Positions 18,149 through 26,829 of a stretch of 64,000 nt of DNA are shown one piece after another. The DNA lies in the NCBI GenBank assembly GCA_949284695.1, contig CASDWJ010000019.1, positions 22,046 through 86,045 on the forward strand, written 5' to 3'. The position numbers and the translations under genes are program-made. How positions within the stretch are numbered: the first letter of the stretch is position 1; each line of letters starts with the position of its first letter. Under the pieces are notes generated by a model. The model was given only the letters and a program-made list of their open reading frames with translations, made no database searches and was not told the origin of the DNA. This stretch comes from an uncultured Christensenella sp. (GTDB lineage Bacteria > Bacillota > Clostridia > Christensenellales > UBA3700).

Positions 18149-18787
18149 TTACTGAAGATCCTTGATCCTCTTTCTTCTCGGACGCTTTTTGGGGATATTG
18201 AAATTGTCCATCATGTAATCGATGACCCTGCAAGCCTTTCTGACGGCAAGCGAAGAACGTATCGGGAGCATAAACGGCACTTCCTGATATGCGCTTGTCT
18301 CGCTGAGGTCGCGCTGGTGATATTTGCCGTCGTCGAGCGCCGCGTCCTCGGGGTCGACTGCAAGATACAGCTTGAGCGTCTTGCCGCCGATAGCCATCTT
18401 TGCGAGCAGTTCTCTGCCGCAACGGTAGCTGTCGCAACGCGCGCTGTAACGGCTCTTGACTTTGCGGTAGGACGTGAGATGTTCCTGAAGCTGATCGTGC
18501 CATTCGATAACGCTCTCGTCCATCTCCATAAGTCTTTCGATAAAGCTGAGGCGGATATCTATGCTGCCGACAACGCCCTGTGCTGTGACGCCGTCCGGCT
18601 CTATGTACGTTTCCTCCTCGTATGCTTCTGCCGCAGGTTCTTCTTCGTAAACGGGCTGTTGCGCCGTTTGCTCACGGACGACCTCGGTAGGAGCGACTTC
18701 CTGTTCTTCTTCTATATCGAACTCGGAGAGGTCCTCGAACTCTTCGTTCTCATTGTAAGAGAATTTGTTTTTGCCGTCTATTTTCAT
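18149..18787 (-). CDS. Acidic protein with conserved C-terminal domain, unknown function
   Basis: 212 residues. The first ~75 are a Glu-rich, low-complexity tail. The remaining ~130 form a conserved helical domain I have seen in clostridial and mollicute hypothetical proteins: SFIERLMEMD, LQEHLTSYRKVKSRYSARCDSYRCGRELLAKMAIGGKTLKLYLAV split as consecutive blocks, then FMLPIRSSLAVRKACRVIDYMM. I know no function or name for it. The C-terminus is strongly basic (KKRPRRKRIK). Soluble and cytoplasmic. Single gene with its own TTGACA-17-TAATAT promoter and terminator. Confidence 0.75.
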   Translation of the reverse strand: MKIDGKNKFSYNENEEFEDLSEFDIEEEQEVAPTEVVREQTAQQPVYEEEPAAEAYEEETYIEPDGVTAQGVVGSIDIRLSFIERLMEMDESVIEWHDQLQEHLTSYRKVKSRYSARCDSYRCGRELLAKMAIGGKTLKLYLAVDPEDAALDDGKYHQRDLSETSAYQEVPFMLPIRSSLAVRKACRVIDYMMDNFNIPKKRPRRKRIKDLQ

Positions 18788-18832
18788 AATTCCTCCTGAT
18801 CACACTGTGCTTTTTTGAAAAGCGGTATTCTT

Positions 18833-18861
18833 ATATTACTACAACGCCCGCGCCGTGTCAA
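18833..18861 (-). promoter_or_regulatory. Promoter of the 212-residue gene
   Basis: Minus strand TTGACA (18861-18856), 17 nt, TAATAT (18838-18833). Confidence 0.75.
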
Positions 18862-18883
18862 TGAAAAACCGCAGACAAAAATT

Positions 18884-19138
18884 TCAATTTTCTTGGCTAT
18901 ATGCTTGTAAAACGGCTTTAGCAAGCTGATCGGCGCACGACGTACCCTTGCCCGCGCAGTTCACGCCGCCACATTTTTCGACGACCTCGTCCACCGTCAT
19001 TCCCTCTACGAGACGGGGGATCGCGATCAGATTGCCGGGGCAACCGCCGTAAAACACGACGTTTTTGACGACGTTGCCTTCAAGTTCAAAGTCTATTCTG
19101 CGGGAGCAGGTTCCTTTTGTCATATACGTGTGTTTCAT
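18884..19138 (-). CDS. TSCPD domain protein (TIGR03905 type)
   Basis: 84 residues, one domain. Family features: VCSRRIDFE-like start (GTCSRRIDFELEG), VFYGGCPGNLIAI, and the closing GVNCAGKGTSCADQLAKAV. The TSCPD domain also occurs at the end of class II ribonucleotide reductases and YdfZ-like proteins and is thought to bind nucleic acid or metal through its cysteines; the role of stand-alone forms is unknown. It begins 6 nt after the PfkB stop and is the last gene of the operon. Confidence 0.92.
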   Translation of the reverse strand: MKHTYMTKGTCSRRIDFELEGNVVKNVVFYGGCPGNLIAIPRLVEGMTVDEVVEKCGGVNCAGKGTSCADQLAKAVLQAYSQEN

Positions 19139-19144
19139 AGCGCC

Positions 19145-20038
19145 TCACAGATATTCGGGATAGAATTGTCCGATATAAGCCTCGACGTCCTTTCTCTTGC
19201 CCTTGTACGGACCGGGGTTTTCCATCTTGTTAGAGACGAGAGCCGTTGCCCAGAGGAGCGCCTTGTCCATAGGCTGATTTATCCTCTCGGTGATGTATCC
19301 CGCGAACGTCGTGTCTCCCCTGCCGCTTCTTCCCGAAAGATTTCTCGCTTTTATCGGGCAGGTGCAGAGTTTTACGCCGTCGTATGCGATGACCTCGGTG
19401 TTGTGCGTGATGACGACCTCTTTCGCGCCCCACTGATGCAACAACTTTGCCGCGACCACTCTGTCGGGCTGACCCGTAAGTATCTCGGCTTCCGCCGCGT
19501 CGGTCTTGAGATAGGTGATGTAAGGCAATATCTCCTTTTTCTCCGCCCAGTCCTCGAAATACATCGCGCCCGTCTTCTTGTCGGCGTGTCTCAGAAGCGC
19601 CTGAACGTCAACGGCAACCTTGCCTTTCGCGTCGAGAGCCTTGATCAGCTCCCCGTCGAAATCGCCGTAAATGAGCCCTGCAAGGTGATATACGTCGCAG
19701 TCGACGTCAGGGATATCCTCTATTCTGAAAGGATCCGCCTGACCTATGCAGATGCAGGTGCGCCTCTCCTTGTCTGGGGTATGGTACTTGTTGCGGATAG
19801 ACGTGCTCGCGCCCGACGGGATATAGAAGATATCCTCTTTGTCGATGACGAACTCGTTGAGTCTGTCCTTGTCGCAGGGCGCGACCTTGGTGACGACTCC
19901 GACTTTGTAGCCGCCCGCATACGCCGCCGCGGAAGAATAGATGACCGCGCCTCCGACCTCTATGATCTGATTGTCGAGATAGTCGATATTGTAGTCGAGC
20001 GATATATGCCCGATAGTCAACGTGTCGTATTTTTTCAT
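19145..20038 (-). CDS. PfkB family carbohydrate/nucleoside kinase
   Basis: 297 residues, normal length. Ribokinase-like fold with N-terminal GHISLDYNI, VGGAVIYSSAAAYAGG (substrate-side GG), LKTDAAEAEIL, and the signature SGRSGRGDTTFAGYI near residue 232, where the family usually has DTxGAGD; here the anion hole and catalytic Asp are in GRGD. It phosphorylates a sugar or nucleoside in the cytoplasm. It starts 18 nt after the giant gene, so it is co-transcribed with a cell-surface protein. Confidence 0.92.
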   Translation of the reverse strand: MKKYDTLTIGHISLDYNIDYLDNQIIEVGGAVIYSSAAAYAGGYKVGVVTKVAPCDKDRLNEFVIDKEDIFYIPSGASTSIRNKYHTPDKERRTCICIGQADPFRIEDIPDVDCDVYHLAGLIYGDFDGELIKALDAKGKVAVDVQALLRHADKKTGAMYFEDWAEKKEILPYITYLKTDAAEAEILTGQPDRVVAAKLLHQWGAKEVVITHNTEVIAYDGVKLCTCPIKARNLSGRSGRGDTTFAGYITERINQPMDKALLWATALVSNKMENPGPYKGKRKDVEAYIGQFYPEYL

Positions 20039-20056
20039 ATTCTTCTCAACTCTCCG

Positions 20057-23000
20057 TTAGTTATTGATGTTTTTTAAGATCTCCTCTGTAAGATCGATCG
20101 TATTTTCGTAGCGCAGATAACCCAAGCCGAATCTTCTCGCATCGCCCTCTCCGTCAAACGTCTTATCTGCCTCGTCCATAATATACTTTCTTCTGTCGTC
20201 TGACGAACTGCTTGCCGTATCGTACAGCGAGCAGTACCAGACCTTGCTCGAATTCACGACGTCGCCGACCGTGATATTTAACGTATACGTTCCGCTATAC
20301 GTTCCGTATCCGGGGATCTCTATGTCGGTGTATGAGTACTCGTATTCGTCGACGAGCTTGGTGGCGAATATCTGATCGATCATCTTATCTCTTTCCGTCT
20401 TGCCGCTCTCATCGGTTTCGTCGCCGAACAGATCCTTCTCGTAACCCGCACTCTTGAGGATATTGTTCATGATCTGACATTCGCTGTAAGACAAACGGTT
20501 GACGAAGATCTCGGTTTGCTGCGTCGAATCGGCGTTCGACGCGCTTTCAAGCGCGATGAGCGCGTTGATATATATCACTTGGGGCACGAGTTTGTTGTTT
20601 GTACCCGTCGCGCCTGCGCCCGTGAACAGGTTGTCGGTAGCGACCTCAAGCGTAACGAGCAGATAAGAATTGACGTTGTCGATACCTACGTATCCGTCAG
20701 ACATTTTCACGCCGCTGTAATAGTCTTTGACCGCGGCTGTCTGTTCCGTCTCTATCGCAGAACCGTTGTCGTACCTGGGCAGGATATAACTCTGATAGAA
20801 AGTGATGTCCCCGGCGTTGCCTCCTACGATGCCTGCGAACTGATCGCCCTTCATCTTCGTCGCCATATAAGCGTCGAGGAACTGAGCGTTGACCGTAATG
20901 GTTGTACCGCTCAGAGGAGAGACCATGAACGTGGAGTTGTCTTCGCCCTGACTTCCTTCGTCTATCGGAGACGTGTAGTCGCCGTTTGCGAGCGTGTAAC
21001 CTTCAAGTCCCGCGTGCAGTCCTTTTATGGTGAGACGCATATCTTCGCCATCGGGCTTAACGTCGTCGGTATTAGTATAAATATTGTTGACCGCGAGTTC
21101 GAACACGGTGGAGAACTCCATGCCCCCGTCAACGAAGTCTTTCGATACCTTGCCGTCGGCATTCATATCGTTGAACGCCTTGGTGAGTTTTCTCTCTATG
21201 GTCAGTTCGAGCCCCTCTTTGGAGAAATCCTGTTTGTCTTCGCTATCGCCTATCGAAGTCTGACCCGAGAATCTCTTGACGAAGAAAAGCATTTTGCCGA
21301 GAAGCTCGTCTCCTATATCGTTGATATCCACCTTTGCGTCGTAGATCTCGTTGCCGTATTCGTCGTAACTTACAGCAATTTCCACGATCATGTCTACGTC
21401 GTACGGGAACAGGGTCTCGTACTTCTTGTTCTGCTCGACCTCTCCCGTCACATTCTCAAACGAGATCGCGCCGTTTATCCTCATCCTGATCTTGGGCGTA
21501 TTTCCGTCAAGATAGATCGCGATATATTGCACTTTACCCTCGGGCATTATCTGCATAATATTGTTGAGCTTACCCGAATCGTTGACTATGTTCGCAAACT
21601 CAAACTGACTGAGATAGGGTTTGAGATCGTCATATAACGCGTCGTCGTCGAGAAGCCCGACTTTGATAACGCTGCCGTCTTCCTGCGACACGACGTTCTC
21701 CATTCTCAGTCTCGTCTCGTATTCTCCGCTGACCGTCTTGAGCATATTCTCGATGTTGGTCGTGGACCAGTCGTCTCCCGCAAGGTCGGTGTCGATATAA
21801 TATTTGCCGTCGATTTCCTTAACGAACGCCGTGACTCCCTGCTCCGCAACGGCTTCGTCGACGTTTGTCTTGACGTCGCTGTCCGCTTCTTCGGGATCGT
21901 ATTTATACGTCTGCGACAGTATCAGGTACATCTCCTCGCCGGTGATTTTTCCGTTCTCGGCATAGAATGCTTCTTCGCTTTCATATCCGGTACCCGTCTC
22001 GGGATCGTAAGCGTCGGTCTCGGGATTGTACTTGAGTTTTTCGTTGGCGGCAAGCACCTCGAAGATATTTGGAAGTATCGCGCCGCCGTCGTCTTCGCTG
22101 TTTGCGCTGACAAACTCTATCTTTGCGCCCATATTCTTTTCAATGTCTACGAACGCGTCGTATATCTTCTGATTGAGCTGTGCCTGCAACTCGTCGAAAG
22201 TCATCTCGGTGACTTCCTCGCCGGTGCCGTCTCCCTCAGAGCCTTCGCCACTTTCGGTACCCTCTCCCTCGCCGGAAGCCGTGCCGTTCTTCTTCTCGAC
22301 CGCATTGAGGAGACTCATCAGCGTCTCGAAGTGCTGACGGCTCATCTCGTTGCCCTTTTTGTTGATATCCACGGTCGCCGTACTGGGAGTGACCGCCGTG
22401 CCCGAATACTGCGTGTAGGTAAGGAACACGTAGATATTGTCGGGAAGGAGCTGTTTGACGAGCTTTTTCATGCTCTCGTTGTCCTTGAGCTGAGCGTCTA
22501 TACTGCCTGTGAGATCGAGCTCAATCGTTATGTTGAGCACGAAATAGTCGCCCTTTTCGTCGTCGGTGCCCGTCTCGGAGCATGCGACGTTCATTATCCA
22601 GGGTTCCATATTCTCGATCTTGTATTCCTGATTTTTGAGATAGCCGTTGAGGAGCGCCGCAAGCGTATCGGTATCGGCATAAGGTCTGAAATCGCCGCCG
22701 TCGGCATATTCTTTTCCCGCCTCTATCCTGTCGCGGATCATGATCCTCTTGAGCGTTTCTTCGTCCTCGGAGAAAGTGTTGATCTTGGAGAACAGGTTGG
22801 AAGCGGTGATGTAATACTCGTCGGTCTCCGCATTCACGACGTTGTCAAAGTAATATTTACTGCTGAATTCGCCGTTGATAAAAGTCGTCGCGGCGAGAGT
22901 CTGCGCTTCCTGAGTGAAGCCGTCCACCCCGAGAGATTCGGGCGTGGGCAGTTTTACGTCTCGTATCAGCGCGAGGAAGTCGCCTTGCGTGAGGTTTTCC

Positions 23001-24304
23001 GCGCCCAGCATATTGATGACCGCCTGTACCGGCTTGGTCTCGAAACTGCCGCTCGCGCCGTCCGAACTGGGAACGAAATTGATCGGCACGAGTTCATCCA
23101 CCTTCATTATCGTGTCGAATATCTTCTGATTGATGCTTTGCATGAACGGGATCTTGTTGCCGTCCGCATCTTCAGCCGCTATCAGATTGTTGAGAAGCAT
23201 ATTGACAGCCGTCTGCTGTTTTTCGTTCATATCGTTGACGGCGACGTTGGCTTCCCAGGTCTGCATATTGGGATATATGCTTGCGGTGACGTAAAGCGTC
23301 TCGGGAAGTATCATCGGGAGCGTGTCGACTAAAGACGAAACGATATCGGGCACCTGCTTGTCTCCGAAAAGATTTGCAAGAAGCTGCGACTTGTTCTTGC
23401 TTATAGCCGCTTTTGCCGCGTCGCGCAGGTTGAGCGCTACGGTCGCGCGGATGCGTACGCCCTGCTGTTCGAGCACCGTCGCGTTGTCGATGATGACCTG
23501 ACGGACAGAAGCCACGTTGGCTATCACTATGCCGTACTGTTCCTCGATATTCTTGAGCGCGTCGATCCCGGATATCTCGCCGAGCGCCTCGTTGAGCACC
23601 GCCGCGAGCTCTTTGTCTGAAAGCTCGAGCATCTCTCTTTCAAGCGTATCCTGATCTCTGCCTTCGAGCACGCTGAAGTCGAAATCGAGACTCTCGAGCA
23701 GACCGTCGAGCGCCGTATTGCCCGTTATCGACCCGTTGGCGCCGATCTCGGGCGCGGTTTCGTCCGCAAGAATGAGCGGACTGCCGTCAGACAGCGTCAG
23801 TTCCTGCCCGTCGCCCGAAGTCTCCCCGTTTTCGGAGCCGGTAAGACTTGACAACAGACCGCTGACAATATCGGAGATCGTTACGTTGCAATCCTCAGAA
23901 AGATAAAGCGCCGTCTTGAGATCGGCATAAAAATTGTCGAGATCTTCTTGACCGTAAGGGTTGGTGACGACTCCCGAGCCGTCCCCGTAAAGTTTTGCGA
24001 ACATGCCGACTGCCTCGAGCAGACTGAGCCCGGTCACGTCCTTGAGGCTCGACTTTCCTTCTTCGCCTCCCAGCATGTCGTAATCCCATGCAACGAGCGC
24101 GCCCAGAAATACGGACGCGATCAGTATCACGACAAGGCTTACGCACGCAAACCCTGTAAAAAAGCGTCTTTTCGACTTCTTCTTTTTGATTTTTTCGGCT
24201 TCCTGTTCGCTGATAAAGCCGCCGCTTGTATAGAGCGAGTCGTTGTTTGTCCTCTCCTCGGAACCTACCTTTTTTATCTTCAGATCCTTGATTAAATTAC
24301 TCAT
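20057..24304 (-). CDS. Giant membrane-anchored extracytoplasmic protein, unknown family
   Basis: 1415 residues. A basic cytoplasmic stretch (KKKKSKRRFF, 40-49) precedes one transmembrane anchor (about 49-73); the rest should lie outside. The outer part is acidic, with alternating alpha and beta segments, and contains repeated phrases such as LxxxLPDxIYV / LPETLYVTASIYPN and VDINDIGDELLGKMLFF that suggest at least two or three divergent copies of one domain. A Gly/Glu/Ser low-complexity linker lies near residues 680-705. No catalytic motif, sorting signal or known repeat family is recognised. First gene of an operon with PfkB and TSCPD genes. The minus-strand TATAAT near 24347 may be its -10. 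Structural or secretion-related roles are both possible. Confidence 0.85.
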   Translation of the reverse strand: MSNLIKDLKIKKVGSEERTNNDSLYTSGGFISEQEAEKIKKKKSKRRFFTGFACVSLVVILIASVFLGALVAWDYDMLGGEEGKSSLKDVTGLSLLEAVGMFAKLYGDGSGVVTNPYGQEDLDNFYADLKTALYLSEDCNVTISDIVSGLLSSLTGSENGETSGDGQELTLSDGSPLILADETAPEIGANGSITGNTALDGLLESLDFDFSVLEGRDQDTLEREMLELSDKELAAVLNEALGEISGIDALKNIEEQYGIVIANVASVRQVIIDNATVLEQQGVRIRATVALNLRDAAKAAISKNKSQLLANLFGDKQVPDIVSSLVDTLPMILPETLYVTASIYPNMQTWEANVAVNDMNEKQQTAVNMLLNNLIAAEDADGNKIPFMQSINQKIFDTIMKVDELVPINFVPSSDGASGSFETKPVQAVINMLGAENLTQGDFLALIRDVKLPTPESLGVDGFTQEAQTLAATTFINGEFSSKYYFDNVVNAETDEYYITASNLFSKINTFSEDEETLKRIMIRDRIEAGKEYADGGDFRPYADTDTLAALLNGYLKNQEYKIENMEPWIMNVACSETGTDDEKGDYFVLNITIELDLTGSIDAQLKDNESMKKLVKQLLPDNIYVFLTYTQYSGTAVTPSTATVDINKKGNEMSRQHFETLMSLLNAVEKKNGTASGEGEGTESGEGSEGDGTGEEVTEMTFDELQAQLNQKIYDAFVDIEKNMGAKIEFVSANSEDDGGAILPNIFEVLAANEKLKYNPETDAYDPETGTGYESEEAFYAENGKITGEEMYLILSQTYKYDPEEADSDVKTNVDEAVAEQGVTAFVKEIDGKYYIDTDLAGDDWSTTNIENMLKTVSGEYETRLRMENVVSQEDGSVIKVGLLDDDALYDDLKPYLSQFEFANIVNDSGKLNNIMQIMPEGKVQYIAIYLDGNTPKIRMRINGAISFENVTGEVEQNKKYETLFPYDVDMIVEIAVSYDEYGNEIYDAKVDINDIGDELLGKMLFFVKRFSGQTSIGDSEDKQDFSKEGLELTIERKLTKAFNDMNADGKVSKDFVDGGMEFSTVFELAVNNIYTNTDDVKPDGEDMRLTIKGLHAGLEGYTLANGDYTSPIDEGSQGEDNSTFMVSPLSGTTITVNAQFLDAYMATKMKGDQFAGIVGGNAGDITFYQSYILPRYDNGSAIETEQTAAVKDYYSGVKMSDGYVGIDNVNSYLLVTLEVATDNLFTGAGATGTNNKLVPQVIYINALIALESASNADSTQQTEIFVNRLSYSECQIMNNILKSAGYEKDLFGDETDESGKTERDKMIDQIFATKLVDEYEYSYTDIEIPGYGTYSGTYTLNITVGDVVNSSKVWYCSLYDTASSSSDDRRKYIMDEADKTFDGEGDARRFGLGYLRYENTIDLTEEILKNINN

Positions 24305-24511
24305 CCCCGCATCTCCCCGATATGAGATTTTTATTTTATTTTAATTTATTATAACACACTTTTCTTTATTTGTATATATATTTTTATTAGCGCACGCGAG
24401 AAAAATTATGTAATTTCCGGCACAACGACGCTCAAAACGTCGATTTTCTGCATACGGCAACGAATTTACCGTGATTTTACATACGTTGAACGACCTCTGC
24501 GCCCGCGTTTG

Positions 24512-24541
24512 TTGACAAATGCCGCCTTTTCAGTCTATAAT
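24512..24541 (+). promoter_or_regulatory. Promoter of the SGNH hydrolase gene
   Basis: TTGACA (24512-24517), 18 nt, TATAAT (24536-24541). It rules out an in-frame ATG at 24519 as the start. Confidence 0.88.
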
Positions 24542-24590
24542 CTGCTTACACGCCGATAACGATCGCATATGTTTTATGGAGAAAACGGAT

Positions 24591-25325
24591 ATGTCAAAAG
24601 ACTTCAAAAGAGAAAAAATCAGGCTTGCGGTATTTTTTACGTCTATCTCTCTGGTATTGCTTGTGCTGGCTCTTTTTCTCGCATATTATTCGGCTTACGG
24701 CGATATTCTGTTTGTCATAACAGGCAATAAAAACGCAAAAAAAGAGAGATATGACGAAATGAATAAATCTGCGCAACAAGGTCAGACCGTGTTTTTCGGG
24801 GACTCTCTGACAGAGTTTTACGACACGGACGCGGCATTCCCCTCTTTTACGAGTTACAACCGCGGAATATCGGGCGATACCACTCAAGGCATGCTGGACA
24901 GGCTGGACAACAACGTATTGTCGATCAATCCGTCCAGGATCGTATTCCTTGGCGGCGCTAACGACCTCAATCACGGCCTCACTCCCGACGAGATCGTCGC
25001 CAACATACGCGAGATACTCACGAGAATAAAAACCGCTCTTCCCGACTGCGAAGTTTATGTAGAGTCGTTGTATCCTGTCAATCCGTATACGCATCCGATA
25101 TATCTTAACAGCGTCGCCGACCGCAAAAACGTCGATATCCTCGCAATCAACGAGTCTCTCATCCCTCTTTGCGAAGAACTGGGCTGTACTTATATAAACA
25201 TGCACGATCTTTTGACCGACGGAAACGGAGACCTGCGCGAAGATCTGACCATGGACGGTCTGCACATCAACGCCGAGGGTTACGCTATCGTGACAGAAAT
25301 ACTCTCCCGATATCTGACCGAGTAA
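24591..25325 (+). CDS. Membrane-anchored SGNH/GDSL hydrolase
   Basis: 244 residues from ATG 24591, with GGAG at 24578-24581 spaced 9 nt; the in-frame ATG at 24576 is less well placed. One N-terminal anchor (about 11-43) puts the catalytic part outside. Block I FFGDSLTEF holds the nucleophile Ser72, block II is RGISGDT (Gly), block III GGANDL (Asn), and block V DGLHINAEGY the Asp/His pair. Such enzymes remove acyl groups from lipids, polysaccharides or peptidoglycan. It stands among glycosidases, so carbohydrate deacetylation is plausible but not proven. Monocistronic. Confidence 0.93.
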   Translation: MSKDFKREKIRLAVFFTSISLVLLVLALFLAYYSAYGDILFVITGNKNAKKERYDEMNKSAQQGQTVFFGDSLTEFYDTDAAFPSFTSYNRGISGDTTQGMLDRLDNNVLSINPSRIVFLGGANDLNHGLTPDEIVANIREILTRIKTALPDCEVYVESLYPVNPYTHPIYLNSVADRKNVDILAINESLIPLCEELGCTYINMHDLLTDGNGDLREDLTMDGLHINAEGYAIVTEILSRYLTE

Positions 25326-25342
25326 ATCCCGACAAACGCAAA

Positions 25343-25366
25343 AGACGGGGCGACCCGTCTTTTTTC
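25343..25366 (+). terminator. Terminator of the SGNH hydrolase gene
   Basis: AGACGGG-GCGA-CCCGTCT followed by a T-run. Confidence 0.9.
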
Positions 25367-25520
25367 ATGCCTTTATATCAAATGAAGCTGCGCGGAGAAG
25401 CCGAAACGCGGCGCAGCTGCGCACGCTGTCTCTCACCGTATTCTGACTCACGAAGGCGCTCAGGGCTTTATGCCGCGCCCGTTTTTTTTTGCGATTTTCA
25501 CGACAAATTTTGATTTTTAC

Positions 25521-25572
25521 AAAAAAAGTACACCCTTCTCGCAAGCAAAAAAGTTGCGTGCAAAAAGGGTGT
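25521..25572 (-). terminator. Terminator of the four-helix membrane gene
   Basis: Minus strand ACACCC (25572-25567) pairs with GGGTGT (25535-25530) around a shorter GCAA/TTGC stem, followed by seven T. Confidence 0.75.
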
Positions 25573-25595
25573 TCTTTTCAATTTTAAGACTTCCG

Positions 25596-26123
25596 TCAGC
25601 TCTTGACCGCGCCGCCTATAGCCGCCGCACCGCCGAGTACGCCGCCTACCGCAAGCAGGTAACAGCCTATCGCAGGCATTGTGGTGGAGTTGGCGATCAC
25701 CCCGATGTCAAGTCCGTATTCCTTGCCCATAAGGACTGTAAATACGATCGCGAGAACTCCGCAAACAATGGCAACAATACCTGCCACGCCTCCGAGAGTG
25801 CCGAGCAGCTTGAGCCTGATCACGAGTTTGAGAATGAACAGCACCGCAGCTACCGCAACCGCCGCCGCAGTAATCCATGCGAACAAGTTGGTCACGACGA
25901 AATATTTGACCTCACTGTCGAGCTTTGCAGCCGCTTCGTTGCTGTCAGCCCAGTCCTGCAACGTCATCTTGCTGTCTGCGGATGCGCCGATCAGTTCCGA
26001 ACCTGTCTCGGTATTCGTCCAGTCAAGGAAAAGCCCCGTAAAAGCGAGAGCCGCGCCGACTATCATAACGAGTACGAGTACGAGCGAAAGGGTGGTTATG
26101 CCCTTCTTATTTTTCTTTGCCAT
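25596..26123 (-). CDS. Four-helix integral membrane protein, unknown function
   Basis: 175 residues. Helices at about 9-32, 76-99, 103-130 and 146-170, with a ~45-residue polar loop between the first and second that should face outward (NTETGSELIGAS and onward). The loops between later helices are short. Ala/Gly/Val-rich composition. No recognised family; perhaps a small tetraspan protein. AAGGAGG precedes the ATG. It has its own promoter and terminator. Confidence 0.8.
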   Translation of the reverse strand: MAKKNKKGITTLSLVLVLVMIVGAALAFTGLFLDWTNTETGSELIGASADSKMTLQDWADSNEAAAKLDSEVKYFVVTNLFAWITAAAVAVAAVLFILKLVIRLKLLGTLGGVAGIVAIVCGVLAIVFTVLMGKEYGLDIGVIANSTTMPAIGCYLLAVGGVLGGAAAIGGAVKS

Positions 26124-26194
26124 AAATACAAACCTCCTTTAAAAAAAACAGAGACGGGCGCAATACTGCTACACCATCTCAAATCTACGCATAT

Positions 26195-26223
26195 ATTTTA
26201 TCACTTTCCGCACGTCATGTCAA
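26195..26223 (-). promoter_or_regulatory. Promoter of the four-helix membrane gene
   Basis: Minus strand TTGACA (26223-26218), 17 nt, TAAAAT (26200-26195). Confidence 0.85.
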
Positions 26224-26268
26224 CGGGCAAATTTTACCGATAAGTGTCTTACTTTACAAATGTACAAA

Positions 26269-26751
26269 TTACGCTTTTGCGCGTTTTATCCGTCTTTTGC
26301 CCGTAATGCTTTCCGCTTCGAGCACGAATACGGCAGTCCTCGGCACCACGGCGGGATTGAAAGCGAAGTCTTCTCTGCCGTAATGCTTCATAAGTATCCT
26401 CAGCGCCTCTGTTTTCTCCTCGTCGCCGTAAACGAAAGAAATTCTGCCGACGCCTATAACGCTCTCGTATTCGGTCGTGCAATTGCCCTGTTCTTCGTCC
26501 AGCGCCAACCTGTGCGAGCAGTCCGCCTCGAAGCAGACGCGGTTGTCTTTCTCTATCAGATCTATTTTTCTGCCCTCGCACGCGCTGTGAAAATAAAGCC
26601 TGAGCCTGCCGTCCTGCACCCTCATACCGAAACTTAGCGGTACTACGTAAGGATAGTCCTCGCCGTTGAACGCGATCCTCACCGCGTCGCACTTTTCAAG
26701 CACCTTTACTATTTCATCAAAATCCTTTATCTCTCTGTCAGATCTTCTCAT
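26269..26751 (-). CDS. Pyridoxamine 5'-phosphate oxidase-like flavin-binding protein (NimA type)
   Basis: 160 residues from ATG 26751, preceded by GGAG; the frame is open 13 codons further but without a better site. Split-barrel features: VRIAFNGEDYPYVVPLSFGM, LYFHSACEGRKIDLI (with the H-S-A cluster that binds FMN phosphate) and VCFEAD, then YESVIGVGRISFV. Relatives include nitroimidazole reductases (Nim) and many uncharacterised flavoproteins. It probably binds FMN or haem and acts in the cytoplasm. It follows guaA, but a terminator separates them. Confidence 0.88.
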   Translation of the reverse strand: MRRSDREIKDFDEIVKVLEKCDAVRIAFNGEDYPYVVPLSFGMRVQDGRLRLYFHSACEGRKIDLIEKDNRVCFEADCSHRLALDEEQGNCTTEYESVIGVGRISFVYGDEEKTEALRILMKHYGREDFAFNPAVVPRTAVFVLEAESITGKRRIKRAKA

Positions 26752-26790
26752 GCTTCTCCGTTTTCCGCTCCGCAAGCTCCTTGCGGGCAT

Positions 26791-26815
26791 AAAAATACGG
26801 GCGCGCAGCCCGTAT
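26791..26815 (-). terminator. Terminator of guaA
   Basis: ATACGGGC-GCGCA-GCCCGTAT stem; on the minus strand followed by five T. Confidence 0.88.
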
Positions 26816-26829
26816 TTTATCTGTTTATA

